Positions 49,606-60,610 of a DNA stretch of 64,000 nt are shown here, piece after piece; positions within the stretch are counted from its first letter, which is position 1; every line of letters begins with the position of its first letter. Position numbers and translations under genes: made by a program. This DNA is from Musa acuminata AAA Group (lineage: Eukaryota; Streptophyta; Magnoliopsida; Zingiberales; Musaceae), in assembly GCF_036884655.1 (NCBI RefSeq), contig NC_088357.1, forward strand, positions 8,915,001 through 8,979,000. The letters are read 5' to 3'. The notes under the pieces were generated by a model. It did no database searches, was not told the origin of the DNA, and worked only from the letters and a program-made list of their open reading frames with translations.

Positions 49606-51750
49606 CAATATTTGGTGACTAAGGAATTGCAAAGACAGCCGCCCATCCAGCTGATGAAATCCGCAAGATACAGCCATGTAAATTAATGATCTTGCTGTTT
49701 CTTCTCTGTCCTGTTATTCTGAAAAAAAGAAATCACTGGTTGCATGAAAGTGAAGCTTAGTAGAACATCTAAAAACATGTGATAACTAAAACATGATGAT
49801 TATTAATCAGTTACCTAAAGCTAAGTGCATAGGGCAAAGGGATAACCGGATATAACTACCACAAAACGAAGAGTTTATGATACTTGTAATAATACATAAA
49901 CTTAAAATCAAAGTTCACATAGGAAGTTTACAACCATGTAAAAAAAGAGAAATTACACAATTAAATCAATTCAGAGGCTATGATACACAAAAAATCCTTT
50001 CTGACTGTGTATGCATTAACCAAAAGGCAATAGGACAAATGCATTTGCCCTTAGTAACAAGTTGAGAAAATACTTTAGTGTACTTCTTTTAATAAACATG
50101 CTGCTAACTGGACCTAAAAGAAGACATCTCGTATATAACTCGTTTCTTCGATAACGCAAATCTCTATCACTTGATTACAAAGTTATAAGTTCTCTTAAAG
50201 TTACGGTAAAGTACAAGCTGAAGTCATGCCAACTTATGCTCACAAGCTTTCTGAAACACCAATTTATATCAATGCCCATGAATATTAATTGAACTTGGAA
50301 ACATACATACATATTATCCCACTTATTCTTCTCTGTTGGCAATCAATTTACTAACCATCTGGCTCATTGTAAGAGAAGATTTGTTTGCCTTAGCAGAAGA
50401 TTGATGCCCTCGGATAATTCTCATTATGACTAAATCATTGATTTAAAAGCATCAAAATTACATGAAAACTGAAAAAAAAAATAGAGAGGGTATGTTAGTT
50501 ATAGATTTTTTGGTTGATAACTAAACATGACATGGGAAGCTAAAGTTTCTATAGGTGAAGAGAAGAACTAATATGATAAATTTTAGTTTTTTCCTTCACT
50601 AATGTAATGAGTTGTCTCCCGAAAGGACACTATTCCTGTCACCTGAAAAAATATGGATAACAATAAAGTTTATTTTGGAAGAAAGCATCTACAGCTTATA
50701 AAACTTGTTACCTTAATTATTGGAGCTATGTTAACTCTTTCCATGGCTATTATGGTCCTGAAGTTAAAGACAATATGAGCAGCATAAATCATACCACAAG
50801 ATAGTTGCAACATTGCCATGGTGATTAAAAGTGAAATACTAGATGACAATTATAAATATTGTAAGGACCAAAATAGTTGCAATCCACACCAGAACATTCA
50901 TGTGCAAATAAGCAGTTGATGAGACCAGTTAGAGTATCGGTTTTGATCTACACACTTTTGGTGGTCGGTTTGGGAAGAAAACTAATTCTGACTCCTTCCT
51001 AATATATATAATTTATCATGGGATTTACACGGTGAATAAGTACATACTGTTGTTTTCTGAATTATTGTAAAAGCTATGAGAAAGAACGGTTTCCTGATTC
51101 TGACTCAGATAAATTCATTGCCAGGGATTTTGAGAACCCTGAAAAGGTAGATCTCGATTCAGCATACATCAAATTAGACAGTCGCTTCCTCATTAGAGTG
51201 CTGAAATTGGTGTGTCCGCTACTAAAGGTACAGAAGATCATCTTCCGTCTCCAAGTACGCTTATGGGTTTTTTCTATCTATTGCATCATGAATCTTAAGT
51301 TAAAATGGAAAACCATTACATCTAATACCATATTCACCCTCTCACGCGAATCACAAACGGAGACCTCCTCCTAAGGCAGTGATCGGTGAGCATATACAAT
51401 CGATTTGTGCTTCTTCACACTAATGATGCACTTCTAAGCCCACCCAACACTACAGTAGAACCCATCATCGTGTACATTGGTGGGATATGCCGACGAGCGA
51501 CAGTGGCGGCAACAGAGACAAGGAAATCGGGATACTACAACAGTTACCCAACGACGATCTGATTGACCATCGCTAGATTCCAAGTATTCATCACGCATAT
51601 TGCACAAGGAAATCGAGATCAAGAAACCTGAGGAAGGGGGGCCTCCATTCAGGCGGCGATGGGCGAGAAGGGCTGCTGCCATGAGCGAATCTTACCCTGG
51701 GGATGGAATTGGGTTCCAGCAGCGGAAGAGGGATCGGAAGCAGGGCATAA
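49606..51750 (-). other. Possible spliced minus-strand transcript, unidentified
   Basis: Read on the minus strand there is a series of strong splice signals: donor CCAGG|GTAAGA at 51696/51695; exon 51627-51548 (CTTCCTCAG before it, TTGG|GTAACT after) with an ATG at 51598 opening MRDEYLESSDGQSDRRW; exon 50757-50712 (AACTTCAG before, ATTAAG|GTAACA after); acceptor TTTTTTCAG at 50643; donor GATG|GTTAGT at 50356; exon 49855-49815 (TTTAG|GTAACT after); and exon 49718-49606 (TTTTTTTCAG before, ATTG|GTGAGT after). Some junctions stay open in one frame, but no full coding chain or family emerged. It may be a small-protein gene, a non-coding RNA or a decayed gene. Confidence 0.3.
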
Positions 51751-52406
51751 GTGGAATGAGGGAATCGGCGAAAAAGCTAGGGTTTGTGGGGTGGAGAGAA
51801 GACGAAGCGATGGAGGGAAACTCTCGGAGGACGCGTTCGAACTGATGACGGTGCGATGCGGTCAGTATGAATGGCGGGCCGAGAAGTCCGTTCACCGCCG
51901 GTGAGATTTAGCTTAGGATTCAGTATTGTAAACGTAACGCCGAGTTGCGCATTACGTTCACCGACAGTATAGTTACCACCGTTGGGAATAATATAGTTGT
52001 TGCCGAAAGCAGGTACACTCAGGAAGAGAAACAACGATTGCAGAACTCGAAAGCATCCTCTCCTGCAGTGGCTTTGTCCCTCCTTACACGAACAAGCTCA
52101 AGGGCTCTCTTTGCTCCTCCTCTGTCTCCTCTTCAACTCCCTGCTGGCCTCCCCCCACAAGCAAAACCCTATGCTTCTCAGCCTTATTCATAGCCCTTGT
52201 CGCCTGCAAGTTGGAATTTAATGTCCCCAGGCTTTTGTTGTGATGAAGAGAATGGAACGGGAATGGAATCGATACAATAACCCTTTTGTTGTCGGGTCCC
52301 TGTTGTTCTATTCGCCTCCTTCAATTCTCTGCACGCAAGCAAAAGAATTGAAGATCCATTAATGTGGTTTGGTGGAGTTACTGATCGAGGGATGTAAAGC
52401 TACGCA
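51751..52406. other. Intergenic region upstream of the CLE gene
   Basis: GC-moderate DNA between the possible minus-strand transcript start and the CLE promoter. The start of the minus-strand transcript probably lies near 51.8-51.9 kb. No other gene seen. Confidence 0.4.
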
Positions 52407-52415
52407 TCATATATA
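52407..52415 (+). promoter_or_regulatory. Possible TATA box of the CLE gene
   Basis: An ATATATACA-type box about 150 bp upstream of the preferred start codon. Confidence 0.4.
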
Positions 52416-52559
52416 CAAGTGTAAGTCCGAGGAACGGCAGTAAATGCCTTCTTTGACTCCTCCTGGTTCCCCGTTCCTCCTCTCCGCTCCTGTCTCCCGG
52501 CCCTCATGCGGCATCCCTCTATCTGCCTCAGGTGTCTACCGCTGCAAGGGCTAAGCGCG

Positions 52560-52847
52560 ATGAGGAAGATACGGGCTCAGGCTGCCTTGGTTACGTGCTT
52601 AATTCTAGTCGTCGCCGGCATCTGTTCGCACGGTTTCGCTGGTGAGGTCGAGGGGAAGCGCCGTCACGCAACGGAAGCCGAGAAGAGGCTGGAAAACGAG
52701 TCCGCTGTGGGTGTTGCTACCGTCGCCCTCCATCGGTGCAGATCGAAGAAGACTGAACTCTGTGGCTATCTAGTTCGAGCAAAGCAGAAGGTTGACGACG
52801 ACAAGAGGGCTGTTCCTACTGGCCCAAATCCCTTACACAATAGATGA
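52560..52847 (+). CDS. CLE: CLE (CLAVATA3/ESR-related) peptide precursor
   Basis: An intronless precursor of 95 residues. Residues 1-27 look like a signal peptide (MRKIRAQ, then a hydrophobic core). The variable middle is followed at 83-94 by RAVPTGPNPLHN, which fits the 12-residue CLE motif (R-x-V-P-x-G-P-N-P-L-H-N) of the CLE8-CLE13 type; one Arg follows before the stop. The mature peptide is expected to be cut out, hydroxylated on proline and perceived by CLV1/BAM-type receptor kinases to control meristem or vascular growth. An in-frame ATG at 52506 would add 18 residues; the internal start is preferred because it puts the signal peptide at the N-terminus. Confidence 0.9.
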   Translation: MRKIRAQAALVTCLILVVAGICSHGFAGEVEGKRRHATEAEKRLENESAVGVATVALHRCRSKKTELCGYLVRAKQKVDDDKRAVPTGPNPLHNR

Positions 52848-54154
52848 GGAGGAAGATGAGGGAGAAGAATAAGTACTCCTCTTCCGCTTGTTTTTCTTCC
52901 AAGTACAGAGAGGAAACAGTGATAGTTTCTTCTCTTTCTTTCGGTAGTTCATTGCATATGAGGGTTTAAAGCTCAAAAACCTTGTGCTTCATGATGTTTC
53001 AAGTGTTGTGATGAAGGTTTACTCTCATGAAGTTCTTGGAGATTATTAATGATGTTTGTCTAGGAAGACAGTCAGTGGACTCATAATGATGGCTGATACA
53101 ATCCACTTTCACTAAAGAAGAAAATTAATGGTTAATACCACTTATGATCTATAGTTTCTCTCCTACCTTTGAACTTATTACGCATGTTGAAGCTAAAGAT
53201 GGCTTCTGATTTAACATTAGGGGTTTGTGTTTGTCTTCTTCTTTCCCTCTCGTGAGAGGACTGCAATTTGCTTGAGGTGGAGGAAAAGCTGCTAACTTAA
53301 GAGAGAGAGAGAGAGAGAGAGAGGCTTTGGTATCCGTGCTAGGGGCGTGAGAAGGTGGAGGAGAAGCTGTTTATATGGGACGTGACTTGTAGAATTGTTG
53401 GCAGGGACGAGAAACGGGAGAGGAGCAAATGATTCCACCGTCATTGTGTGATTGACTTCGATGTTCATATATGGCAATATGATTATATAGTTCGCGGCGA
53501 GCCACGTCGTCTTCTTCTTCGAGTGGTTGCTTTGCGTTGCACTCCTCTGCAGGCGGGGAGGGTCATTCGCGACGGAAGCGGTGACTGGAATCGTGCGCGA
53601 TTTCAGCCGCACTCTATGGTATGCAATATAATTAAACTAAAAAAATATTTAATTGTATTTTATATTTTTATAAAGAATAAACACTGAAGGAATTAATTTT
53701 TTATAATATTTTAAAAAATATATTATGGATTTATAAGTAAATACACACATAGTATACATTGAATGTGTAAAGTACGACAAGCGGAAAAGATATATACTTA
53801 TGTATTACTACTTATACTCCATGCAATTTAGTATACAAAAAATAGTAGATATACATACTATATATTATTATAATAGAGTACCCGACAGGTGGCAACATCT
53901 ATCCCGCTCGAACTCCAATCATAATCACTATTGAATGGGATTTTATTTGACCAATATAATTCAAGGAATTAAAGAAAAATCATAATCCTCAACTTATTTT
54001 TTGCTTGTCTTTTCTTCTCGTCGACAAGAAAAATACTTACAGGATGATATAAAGTAAGCACATTAAGAATAATATCACTATCGAAATATAGTTTGGGTAA
54101 AGGCAATCAAAGAATATTCTCTAGAAAGAACAAAAGTATGATGGTGATGAGAAA
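52848..54154. other. Intergenic region
   Basis: Probable CLE 3' UTR, a (GA)n microsatellite at about 53301-53322, and AT-rich DNA from 53.6 to 54.1 kb. No gene seen. Confidence 0.5.
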
Positions 54155-55504
54155 TCATTCTCTACTCATCTGGCCATCATCGTCGGGAGAAACCGCCTCC
54201 TTTAGTGGCCGCCGCCGCCGCCGCAGCAACTCGTCCACCACCTTCTGCATCGCTGCATCAGCGCCCGTGCCATCTCCATCGCAACCCATGAACAGCTCGG
54301 CGATCTCTGCAGGTGTCATGTTGACCTCCTTCAGCAGTGCCTCCACGTCCGCCATCAGCTCGTGCTCCTCCCCCACCTCTAGATAGTTCCGTGCTAGCAC
54401 TCGGAATGCTTCCGGCTGGCAATAGGATAGGTGGATTTGTCGGTCCATCCGGCCCGGTCGGAGCAGGGCAGGGTCGAGCCGCTCCGGGTGGTTGGTGGTG
54501 AAGATCATGAGCCGCTCTCCCACGGATGACGACCATAGGCCGTCCACGAAGTTCAGAACACCGGAGAGGCTTATCGCCTCTTTCGCAGTACTGAATTCTT
54601 TCTTCTCCTTCCGGTCGCTGAGGTCGAGGGCGCAATCGATGTCCTCGATGACAATGATAGACCTGGGGGTGGTGGATGCTAGGAGGCTACGGAGTTGGGA
54701 ATTGGAGCTGACGGCAGTGAGCTCGAGGTCGAAGATGTCAAACTCGAGGAAGTTGGCAATGGCGGCCACAAGGCTAGTCTTGCCCGTCCCCGGCGGGCCA
54801 TAGAGGAGGTAACCTCGCTTCCAAGATCGCCCGACACGAGCGTAGTAGTCTGCGCGACCGACGAAGCGGAGGAGGTCGCTGCGAATGTCATCACGGAGGG
54901 TCGGGTGGATGGCGAGGGTGTCCAAGTTGGAAGGGTGGGCGAAGGGCACGTAGGACCAGAGGTTGCAGTAGTTGGTTCCGAACTTGGCACTGTTAGTATA
55001 GAGGCGACGCTCGCGGGTCCTCAGGCGGATGGTCTTCACCTCCTTGAGGATATGGGGGATGTAGAAGGAGTCGACAACATGGCGATCCTGCTTAGGGAAA
55101 GATAGCTCGAGGAAGCATTCTTCATGTTCGCCGGAGCGTACGATTTTGGAGGTCCACTCGAGGGTGACGCCGCGGAATGTGTCATGGGTGGTGTGGCAGG
55201 TGGGGAGGAAGGCAGCGGGGTGGGAGGAGTCGCGACGCATGGAGAGGTGGAAGGTAGGGGCGTCGGCGATGCAGTGGTGACCGAGGTAGGTTTGGGCTGC
55301 ACTGTAGAGCTCGTTGGACATGTCATCCTCGAACTTGTAGATGAGGATCGTGATGGTGTTCTGAGGCTTAGCTTGGATCAGGAGGCGATCGAGGAGGGAG
55401 TAGAGATAGCGGCGGAGCACATCAGGAAGGAAAGTGTCGATCGCCGTCCGTAGGAATAACACCGTTGCAAAGAGCGACGTCAGGGAACTCCAATCCCATG
55501 CCAT
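54155..55504 (-). CDS. AAA-ATPase, BCS1/OM66-like, tandem copy 1
   Basis: An intronless gene of 449 residues. The N-terminus (about 5-30) is hydrophobic and probably a membrane anchor, followed by the AAA-associated domain (to about 120). The ATPase core has Walker A GPPGTGKT (236-243), Walker B IIVIEDID (283-290), sensor Asn338 in FTTNHPERLDP and the RPGRMD box (349-354). Plant relatives such as OM66 and AATP1 sit in the mitochondrial outer or ER membrane and respond to stress or pathogens; the exact role here is unknown. The family often has roughly 450-520 residues, so the length is normal. All catalytic residues are present. It lies 1.2 kb downstream of its closest relative at 56.7-58.1 kb. 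Confidence 0.93.
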   Translation of the reverse strand: MAWDWSSLTSLFATVLFLRTAIDTFLPDVLRRYLYSLLDRLLIQAKPQNTITILIYKFEDDMSNELYSAAQTYLGHHCIADAPTFHLSMRRDSSHPAAFLPTCHTTHDTFRGVTLEWTSKIVRSGEHEECFLELSFPKQDRHVVDSFYIPHILKEVKTIRLRTRERRLYTNSAKFGTNYCNLWSYVPFAHPSNLDTLAIHPTLRDDIRSDLLRFVGRADYYARVGRSWKRGYLLYGPPGTGKTSLVAAIANFLEFDIFDLELTAVSSNSQLRSLLASTTPRSIIVIEDIDCALDLSDRKEKKEFSTAKEAISLSGVLNFVDGLWSSSVGERLMIFTTNHPERLDPALLRPGRMDRQIHLSYCQPEAFRVLARNYLEVGEEHELMADVEALLKEVNMTPAEIAELFMGCDGDGTGADAAMQKVVDELLRRRRRPLKEAVSPDDDGQMSRE

Positions 55505-55654
55505 CTCTCCGTGTCTATATTGTGTGCTTTATCGAGTGTCTATTTATCGTATCGACGTGACTATTAGAATTTGATTAGGACTGACCCAATAACGTTGCTA
55601 TCCTGTCGAACATATCAATTGAAAGGAGGCCATTTTTATAGCATTCAATGCTTT

Positions 55655-55655
<1 letters not shown>

Positions 55656-55731
<76 letters not shown>
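55656..55731. repeat. (AT)n microsatellite, about 75 bp
   Basis: Uninterrupted AT dinucleotides about 150 bp upstream of AAA-ATPase copy 1. Confidence 0.95.
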
Positions 55732-55736
<5 letters not shown>

Positions 55737-56570
55737 GGACAGATATTATTTTTGTAATGATATTTTTGTCAATTGAAAAAGAGGCTCTGTTTTTATAATT
55801 GTATGAAAAGATGGAATGGCTATAAATATTATATTTCCTTGCAGAGAATTGTATTCTAATCTTAATGGGCTAAAAATTCCTTAGATCTTTGAAAATAGGG
55901 TTTGAGGTATCTTTGTGTAACGAAAGCTTATTGTAGTTTATTTACTGATATCTTTGCCTGTGGTAAAGAGTGACAACTCTTAAGGAATTTAATTCATACA
56001 TGGGTGCAAATATATTTTTGCTAAAAAAAATTAGCTTCAATTGTAAAGGGAGGGTCTTGAATTTAATTCATGCATGGTAAACAAAAAAGATTTTTTTTTT
56101 CTTTTTTTCCTTTTACAACATCAGTTGCGAGCCCACGCATTTACGCGACGTATTGAAGATTAGATTCTCATATTTAATTTCTGTTTTTGTAAATCTAATT
56201 TATCATTCAAGATTAGATCGATACTTCATGACGTGAAGTCACTACTAAGATACGTCTCACATGCACTATATTAAAGATTGATTTTCAATTATGTTATACT
56301 GATAAGAACGTCAATATAAATAGTGATGATTATAACACTTCAAATTATTCTCGTATTTATGATCTTAATTAAACTTATAAGAGTTTGATATGTATATTAT
56401 TAAATATTTAATTTTAAATATTTTCAACTTATGGTTTAAACTTAATTATCTCATTAGATTCAGTATACAAAATTTATTTTAACATCAACCAATATCCTTC
56501 TCTAGCATTCTAATTATTGTTTTTTATTGATTTAAAATGGGAACCATGTTGTTCTTTGTCTTTTTATTCT

Positions 56571-56573
<3 letters not shown>

Positions 56574-56614
<41 letters not shown>

Positions 56615-56637
56615 TTATATATTTATATATATATATA
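56574..56637. repeat. (AT)n microsatellite with TTTATATA interruptions
   Basis: AT dinucleotides changing into TTTATATA units, just downstream of the stop codon of AAA-ATPase copy 2. Confidence 0.9.
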
Positions 56638-56716
56638 GCTTAGGATTTGAAAAAAGCAATTAAAATATCTTTACTAAATTAATGAAAAGAAAATATGGTA
56701 TCAAAACGGTTCCCTT

Positions 56717-58105
56717 TCATAGATGACAGGATGATGAGAAACCTTTTCCTCTACTCTCATCTCCTGCACCCAAAGCAGAGGTATCGCCATCGTCAAAGGA
56801 CGCCGCCTCCTGCAGTCGCTGCTGCCTCTGCCGCAACTCGCCCACCACCTTTTGCATTGCGGTGTCCGCGCCTGCGTCATCTCCGTCGCACCCCAGGAAC
56901 ACCTCGGCAATCTCCGCGGGTGTCATATTGACCTCCCCTAGCAGTGCTTCTGCCTCCGCCATCAGCTCGTGCTCCTCCACCTCCAGGTAGTTCCGTGCTA
57001 GCACTCGGAATGCTGCCGGGCAACAATAGGATAAGTGGATGTGTCGGTCCATCCGGCCCGGTCGGAGCAGGGCCGGGTCAAGCCGCTCAGGATGATTGGT
57101 GGTAAAGATCATGAGTCGCTCCCCTTCGGACGACGTCCATAGGCCATCCACGAAGTCTAGCACACAGGAGAGGTTTGTCGTCTCCTCCGCACCATCATAT
57201 TGTGTCTCTTCCTTTCGGTCGCTGAGGTCGAGGGAGCAATCGATGTCCTCGACAACGATGACAGACCGGGGGGTGGTGGATTCTAGGAGACGACGGAGTT
57301 CGAAACTGGAGTCGACAGCAGTAAGCTCGATGTCGAAAACGTCAAACTCGAGGAAGTTGGCGATGGCGGCCACAAGGCTTGTCTTGCCCGTCCCTGGCGG
57401 GCCATAGAGGAGGTAGCTTCGCTTCCAAGGTCGCCCGACACGAGCGTAGTAGTCCTGGCGACCGACGAAGCCGAGGAGGTCGGCGCGGATGTCATCACGG
57501 AGGGTTGGGTCGATGGCGAGGGTGTCCAAGTTGGAAGGGTGGGCGAAGGGCATAGAGGACCAGAAGCCGCCATCATCGTTTTCGAGGGCATTAGTGTAGA
57601 GGCGGCGCTCGCGGGTCATGAGAAGGATGCTCTCCGACTCCTCGAGGATGTGGGGGATGTAGACGGAGCTAACAACATGGCGATGCTGTCGAGGGAAAGA
57701 AAGCTTCAGGTGGCGTTGTCTGTTCGAGGACTTCGTAGGGGAGCGTCCGATGTCGGAGCTCCATCGGAGGGGGATGCCGCGGAATGTGTCGTCGGTGATG
57801 TGGTAGTCAGGGAGAAAGGCGATGGGGCGTGAGGAGCTACTACCCATGAAGAGGCAAACGGCGGCGGCATCAGCGACACAGTGGTGGCCGAGGTAGATCT
57901 GGGCAGCATAGTAGAGATCGTCGACAGTGCTGCCGTCATACTTATGGATGATGATGGTGGTTTCAGGGTCGAGTCTCGTCAGGAGGCGACGGAAGAGGGA
58001 GCGGACGCAGCGGCGGAGCTCCTCAGGGAAGAAATCTCGGATCGCTGTCCTTAGGAATAACAGCGTCCCAAGCAGCGAACTTACGGAACTCCAATCCCAT
58101 GCCAT
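56717..58105 (-). CDS. AAA-ATPase, BCS1/OM66-like, tandem copy 2
   Basis: An intronless gene of 462 residues and the tandem duplicate of the 54.2-55.5 kb gene. Both begin MAWDWSS and share PFAHPSNLDTLAI and the whole ATPase core. Walker A GPPGTGKT is at 235-242, Walker B VIVVEDID at 282-289, followed by FTTNHPERLDPALLRPGRMD. The AAA-associated domain and the C-terminus after about residue 425 differ most: copy 2 ends in a Gly/Ser-rich tail where copy 1 ends in an Arg-rich then acidic tail. A minus-strand TATAAAATA box lies about 30-40 bp upstream of the start, near 58134-58143. Divergence outside the core suggests the copies may have separate substrates or expression. Confidence 0.93.
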   Translation of the reverse strand: MAWDWSSVSSLLGTLLFLRTAIRDFFPEELRRCVRSLFRRLLTRLDPETTIIIHKYDGSTVDDLYYAAQIYLGHHCVADAAAVCLFMGSSSSRPIAFLPDYHITDDTFRGIPLRWSSDIGRSPTKSSNRQRHLKLSFPRQHRHVVSSVYIPHILEESESILLMTRERRLYTNALENDDGGFWSSMPFAHPSNLDTLAIDPTLRDDIRADLLGFVGRQDYYARVGRPWKRSYLLYGPPGTGKTSLVAAIANFLEFDVFDIELTAVDSSFELRRLLESTTPRSVIVVEDIDCSLDLSDRKEETQYDGAEETTNLSCVLDFVDGLWTSSEGERLMIFTTNHPERLDPALLRPGRMDRHIHLSYCCPAAFRVLARNYLEVEEHELMAEAEALLGEVNMTPAEIAEVFLGCDGDDAGADTAMQKVVGELRQRQQRLQEAASFDDGDTSALGAGDESRGKGFSSSCHL

Positions 58106-59026
58106 ATCTCTGTACGTCCATCCGGTGACATTTATATTTTATAGATGAGACAAATTATAATTCGATTAGGACTTGCGGTGCATATTATTATCGATTAGGA
58201 CACATCAGATTTTTTGATGCCTACCAATGTAATGTCTCGTGCGTAGTTGCATCATATGTAACTTTGCTCCAATATCATAATCATATGGTTCAAATATCTT
58301 TTGGCTTTCTTGTTTAGGACGAATGCATCGTATATGCAAAGGATAACATTTTAGGACACAAGTAAAATGAAGATAGGGTTTATCTTTTTTTTCTCAAAAA
58401 AATTAAATTTAAATGTCAATAGGGCTAAAAAGACCTCTTTTCCTAAACAAGAGGCATGAATTTAGTCACTTTAGTGATTGATTTGATCATGCCCATAGTG
58501 CTTGACTAGGGTAATCTTGGTTTAGTTTGGGATTAGTTTAGGTAATCTGTTTGAAAAAAATGTATTTTATATTATGATTATTAATACTTAGATTAACTTA
58601 GCGGTAAAGTCAGGTTTGATCCATTCGAATTGATGTAATGATGTGAAAGATATTAATATTAGACATAGGGTATGATCGGAGGAATCGATAGATTTAAATT
58701 AAAGAAAAAAATAGAGTCAAAATTAAGATGTGAAATTAATTGGTCAAAACTGAAAATGTTGCAAAACAAAAATATAGGATCCAAAAAAGAAAAAAAAAAA
58801 TGGTGGAAACCCCTAAGAAGATTTTGGTTACAATTTTGATTTGGCTTGACTATACTTACAGCCGCAATAGAAAGCACTAAATTGTCTGACAAAGATGAAT
58901 CATCTCATGCATTGGTAATCTGTGGTAGGAAGGTTAGCTAATGTTCTATCATCGATTGTGATGAACTAACTAAGAGCTGAGACGGAGAGCTTGCTTGGTA
59001 TCCAAGATATGTATCAGTGAGATGAG

Positions 59027-59222
59027 AGCATCCACCATGTGTACAGCCTATGCCACATACATGCATTCCAGCTTTTAATCGATATATATGTGGTCAAACA
59101 ATAACATCAACAAAATGGTTAGTCTCTCTGGGCAAGACTGTAATCTAGAACAGTATTCAAAAGTATCATATTTAAAACTGGAATGCATGTATGTGGCATA
59201 GGTTGTACACATGGTGGATGCT
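59027..59222. repeat. Near-perfect inverted repeat (50-nt arms, about 95-nt loop)
   Basis: The left arm (59027-59077) reads AGCATCCACCATGTGTACAG, then CCTATGCCACATACATGCAT, then TCCAGC. The right arm (59173-59222) is its reverse complement except for one missing base and one C/T change that would pair as G-U. The right arm is also flanked by the direct repeat TATCATATTTAAAACT at 59164 and 59223. It could be a recent inverted duplication, a short non-autonomous element or a small-RNA precursor. Confidence 0.85.
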
Positions 59223-59786
59223 ATCATATTTAAAACTTATTCATTGTCTTTGGTAGTAGTATCACGTGGATGGTAGATCACCTTGAACTGTTTATCGTGA
59301 ATCATTCAGAACTTACGAAATTTATGAATTTGTATTATCGACGTAAACGTATAATACGACTTAGACAAAACCAACTAAGTCCGTGACAATATATGTTCAT
59401 ACAATCTTAAATGATTTTCTCTCATTTTATCCCATACCAAAACGATACTTAATTATTCACGAATAAATTTTTTTTTTTTCCTTCTGGCTAATGTATCATG
59501 TTCATATTATCAATTTTGTCTTCATCTTATCCTCCATAAATACGATATTTAGTTGATTATAAATAAAAAAATATATTTTTTCATCCTTTCTAATAAATTC
59601 ACATATCCAACTCAACATAAATATATATATATATATATATATATTAATTTTTTATATATTTAGTGTATGTAGTGTCATCATTTATGTAGTGTCATTCTAT
59701 TCTAACTCTGAATAATCATGTATGTAGTGTCATCATTTTAATCATTCTATTCTAACTCTGAATAATATCTTCATCTTAAATAATTA

Positions 59787-59789
<3 letters not shown>

Positions 59790-59881
<92 letters not shown>
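59790..59881. repeat. (AT)n microsatellite, about 90 bp
   Basis: The longest uninterrupted AT run in the window, about 45 dinucleotides. Confidence 0.95.
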
Positions 59882-59884
<3 letters not shown>

Positions 59885-60610
59885 TCTATCCAATTTGATC
59901 TAACCATGTGATCATCGTCCTCTCCAAGCCATTATATTAACACTCTATCACATACACTGGCTTGGGTCTCGTTTGCACCCACTCTGCCTCCTGGGGCTGA
60001 TGCCTGCCATCGTTGATCGATCCCTGTGCAGTAATCATCTGGAGAAACATTGCGGAGTAGATATGGCAAACAGTGCAAGGAAACAACAGCAGCTTGTGGA
60101 ATCATTGACCCATGTAAAGTAATCTTCAGAAGCAACACTACAGAGAATGAGGAACATATTTCAGATTCCTGGACATCTTCCCCCCTTCATTTGACACCAG
60201 AATAAGTTCCATCCACAACATTGAGGAATCTCTTCCTCCTTGTAGAACTCAATCTTCAACTTGTAGAACTCATGTCAACATGTTCGTACAATCATTAACG
60301 AGGTGAAAATCCCATGAGCAATAATTCATAGGTTTTAATTTCACGAAGGAGAGATTGCAAAGCCATGACACAGATCTTACAATCCTAATGACTCAACTCA
60401 CAAAATTGTCACAACACAGACAATGATAGGCTATAAACCAATTGGAAACAAGAATCCATGAGAAGAACACTGTTTAGTATTTATGTATGCAGAAAGATGT
60501 GGAGGACAATTTCCTCTGTTACATGAATACATCAACCTATTCTAACCCATGCATGGAGAAGATGGGAAAAGAAGGCAAGAAATTACAGGAGGCCATGAAG
60601 AAGCAACAGA

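Larger units (their letters stand above)
55505..56716. other. Spacer between the two AAA-ATPase genes
   Basis: Promoter of copy 1 (a possible minus-strand TATA-like box, ATAAATAG, near 55540) and AT-rich DNA with two large (AT)n runs, at about 55656-55731 and 56574-56637. No gene seen. Confidence 0.5.
58106..60610. other. AT-rich intergenic region with hairpin and long (AT)n
   Basis: No gene seen. It contains the near-perfect inverted repeat at 59.03-59.22 kb, an (AT)n run at about 59624-59643, the local duplication of TATGTAGTGTCATCATTT and ATTCTATTCTAACTCTGAAT at 59.66-59.77 kb, and the longest (AT)n run of the window. Confidence 0.5.

Noticed and set aside
54492..55453. Plus-strand frames of more than 100 codons inside the AAA-ATPase genes
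   Set aside because: Antisense and alternate-frame shadows; the minus-strand frame has all AAA motifs over its full length.
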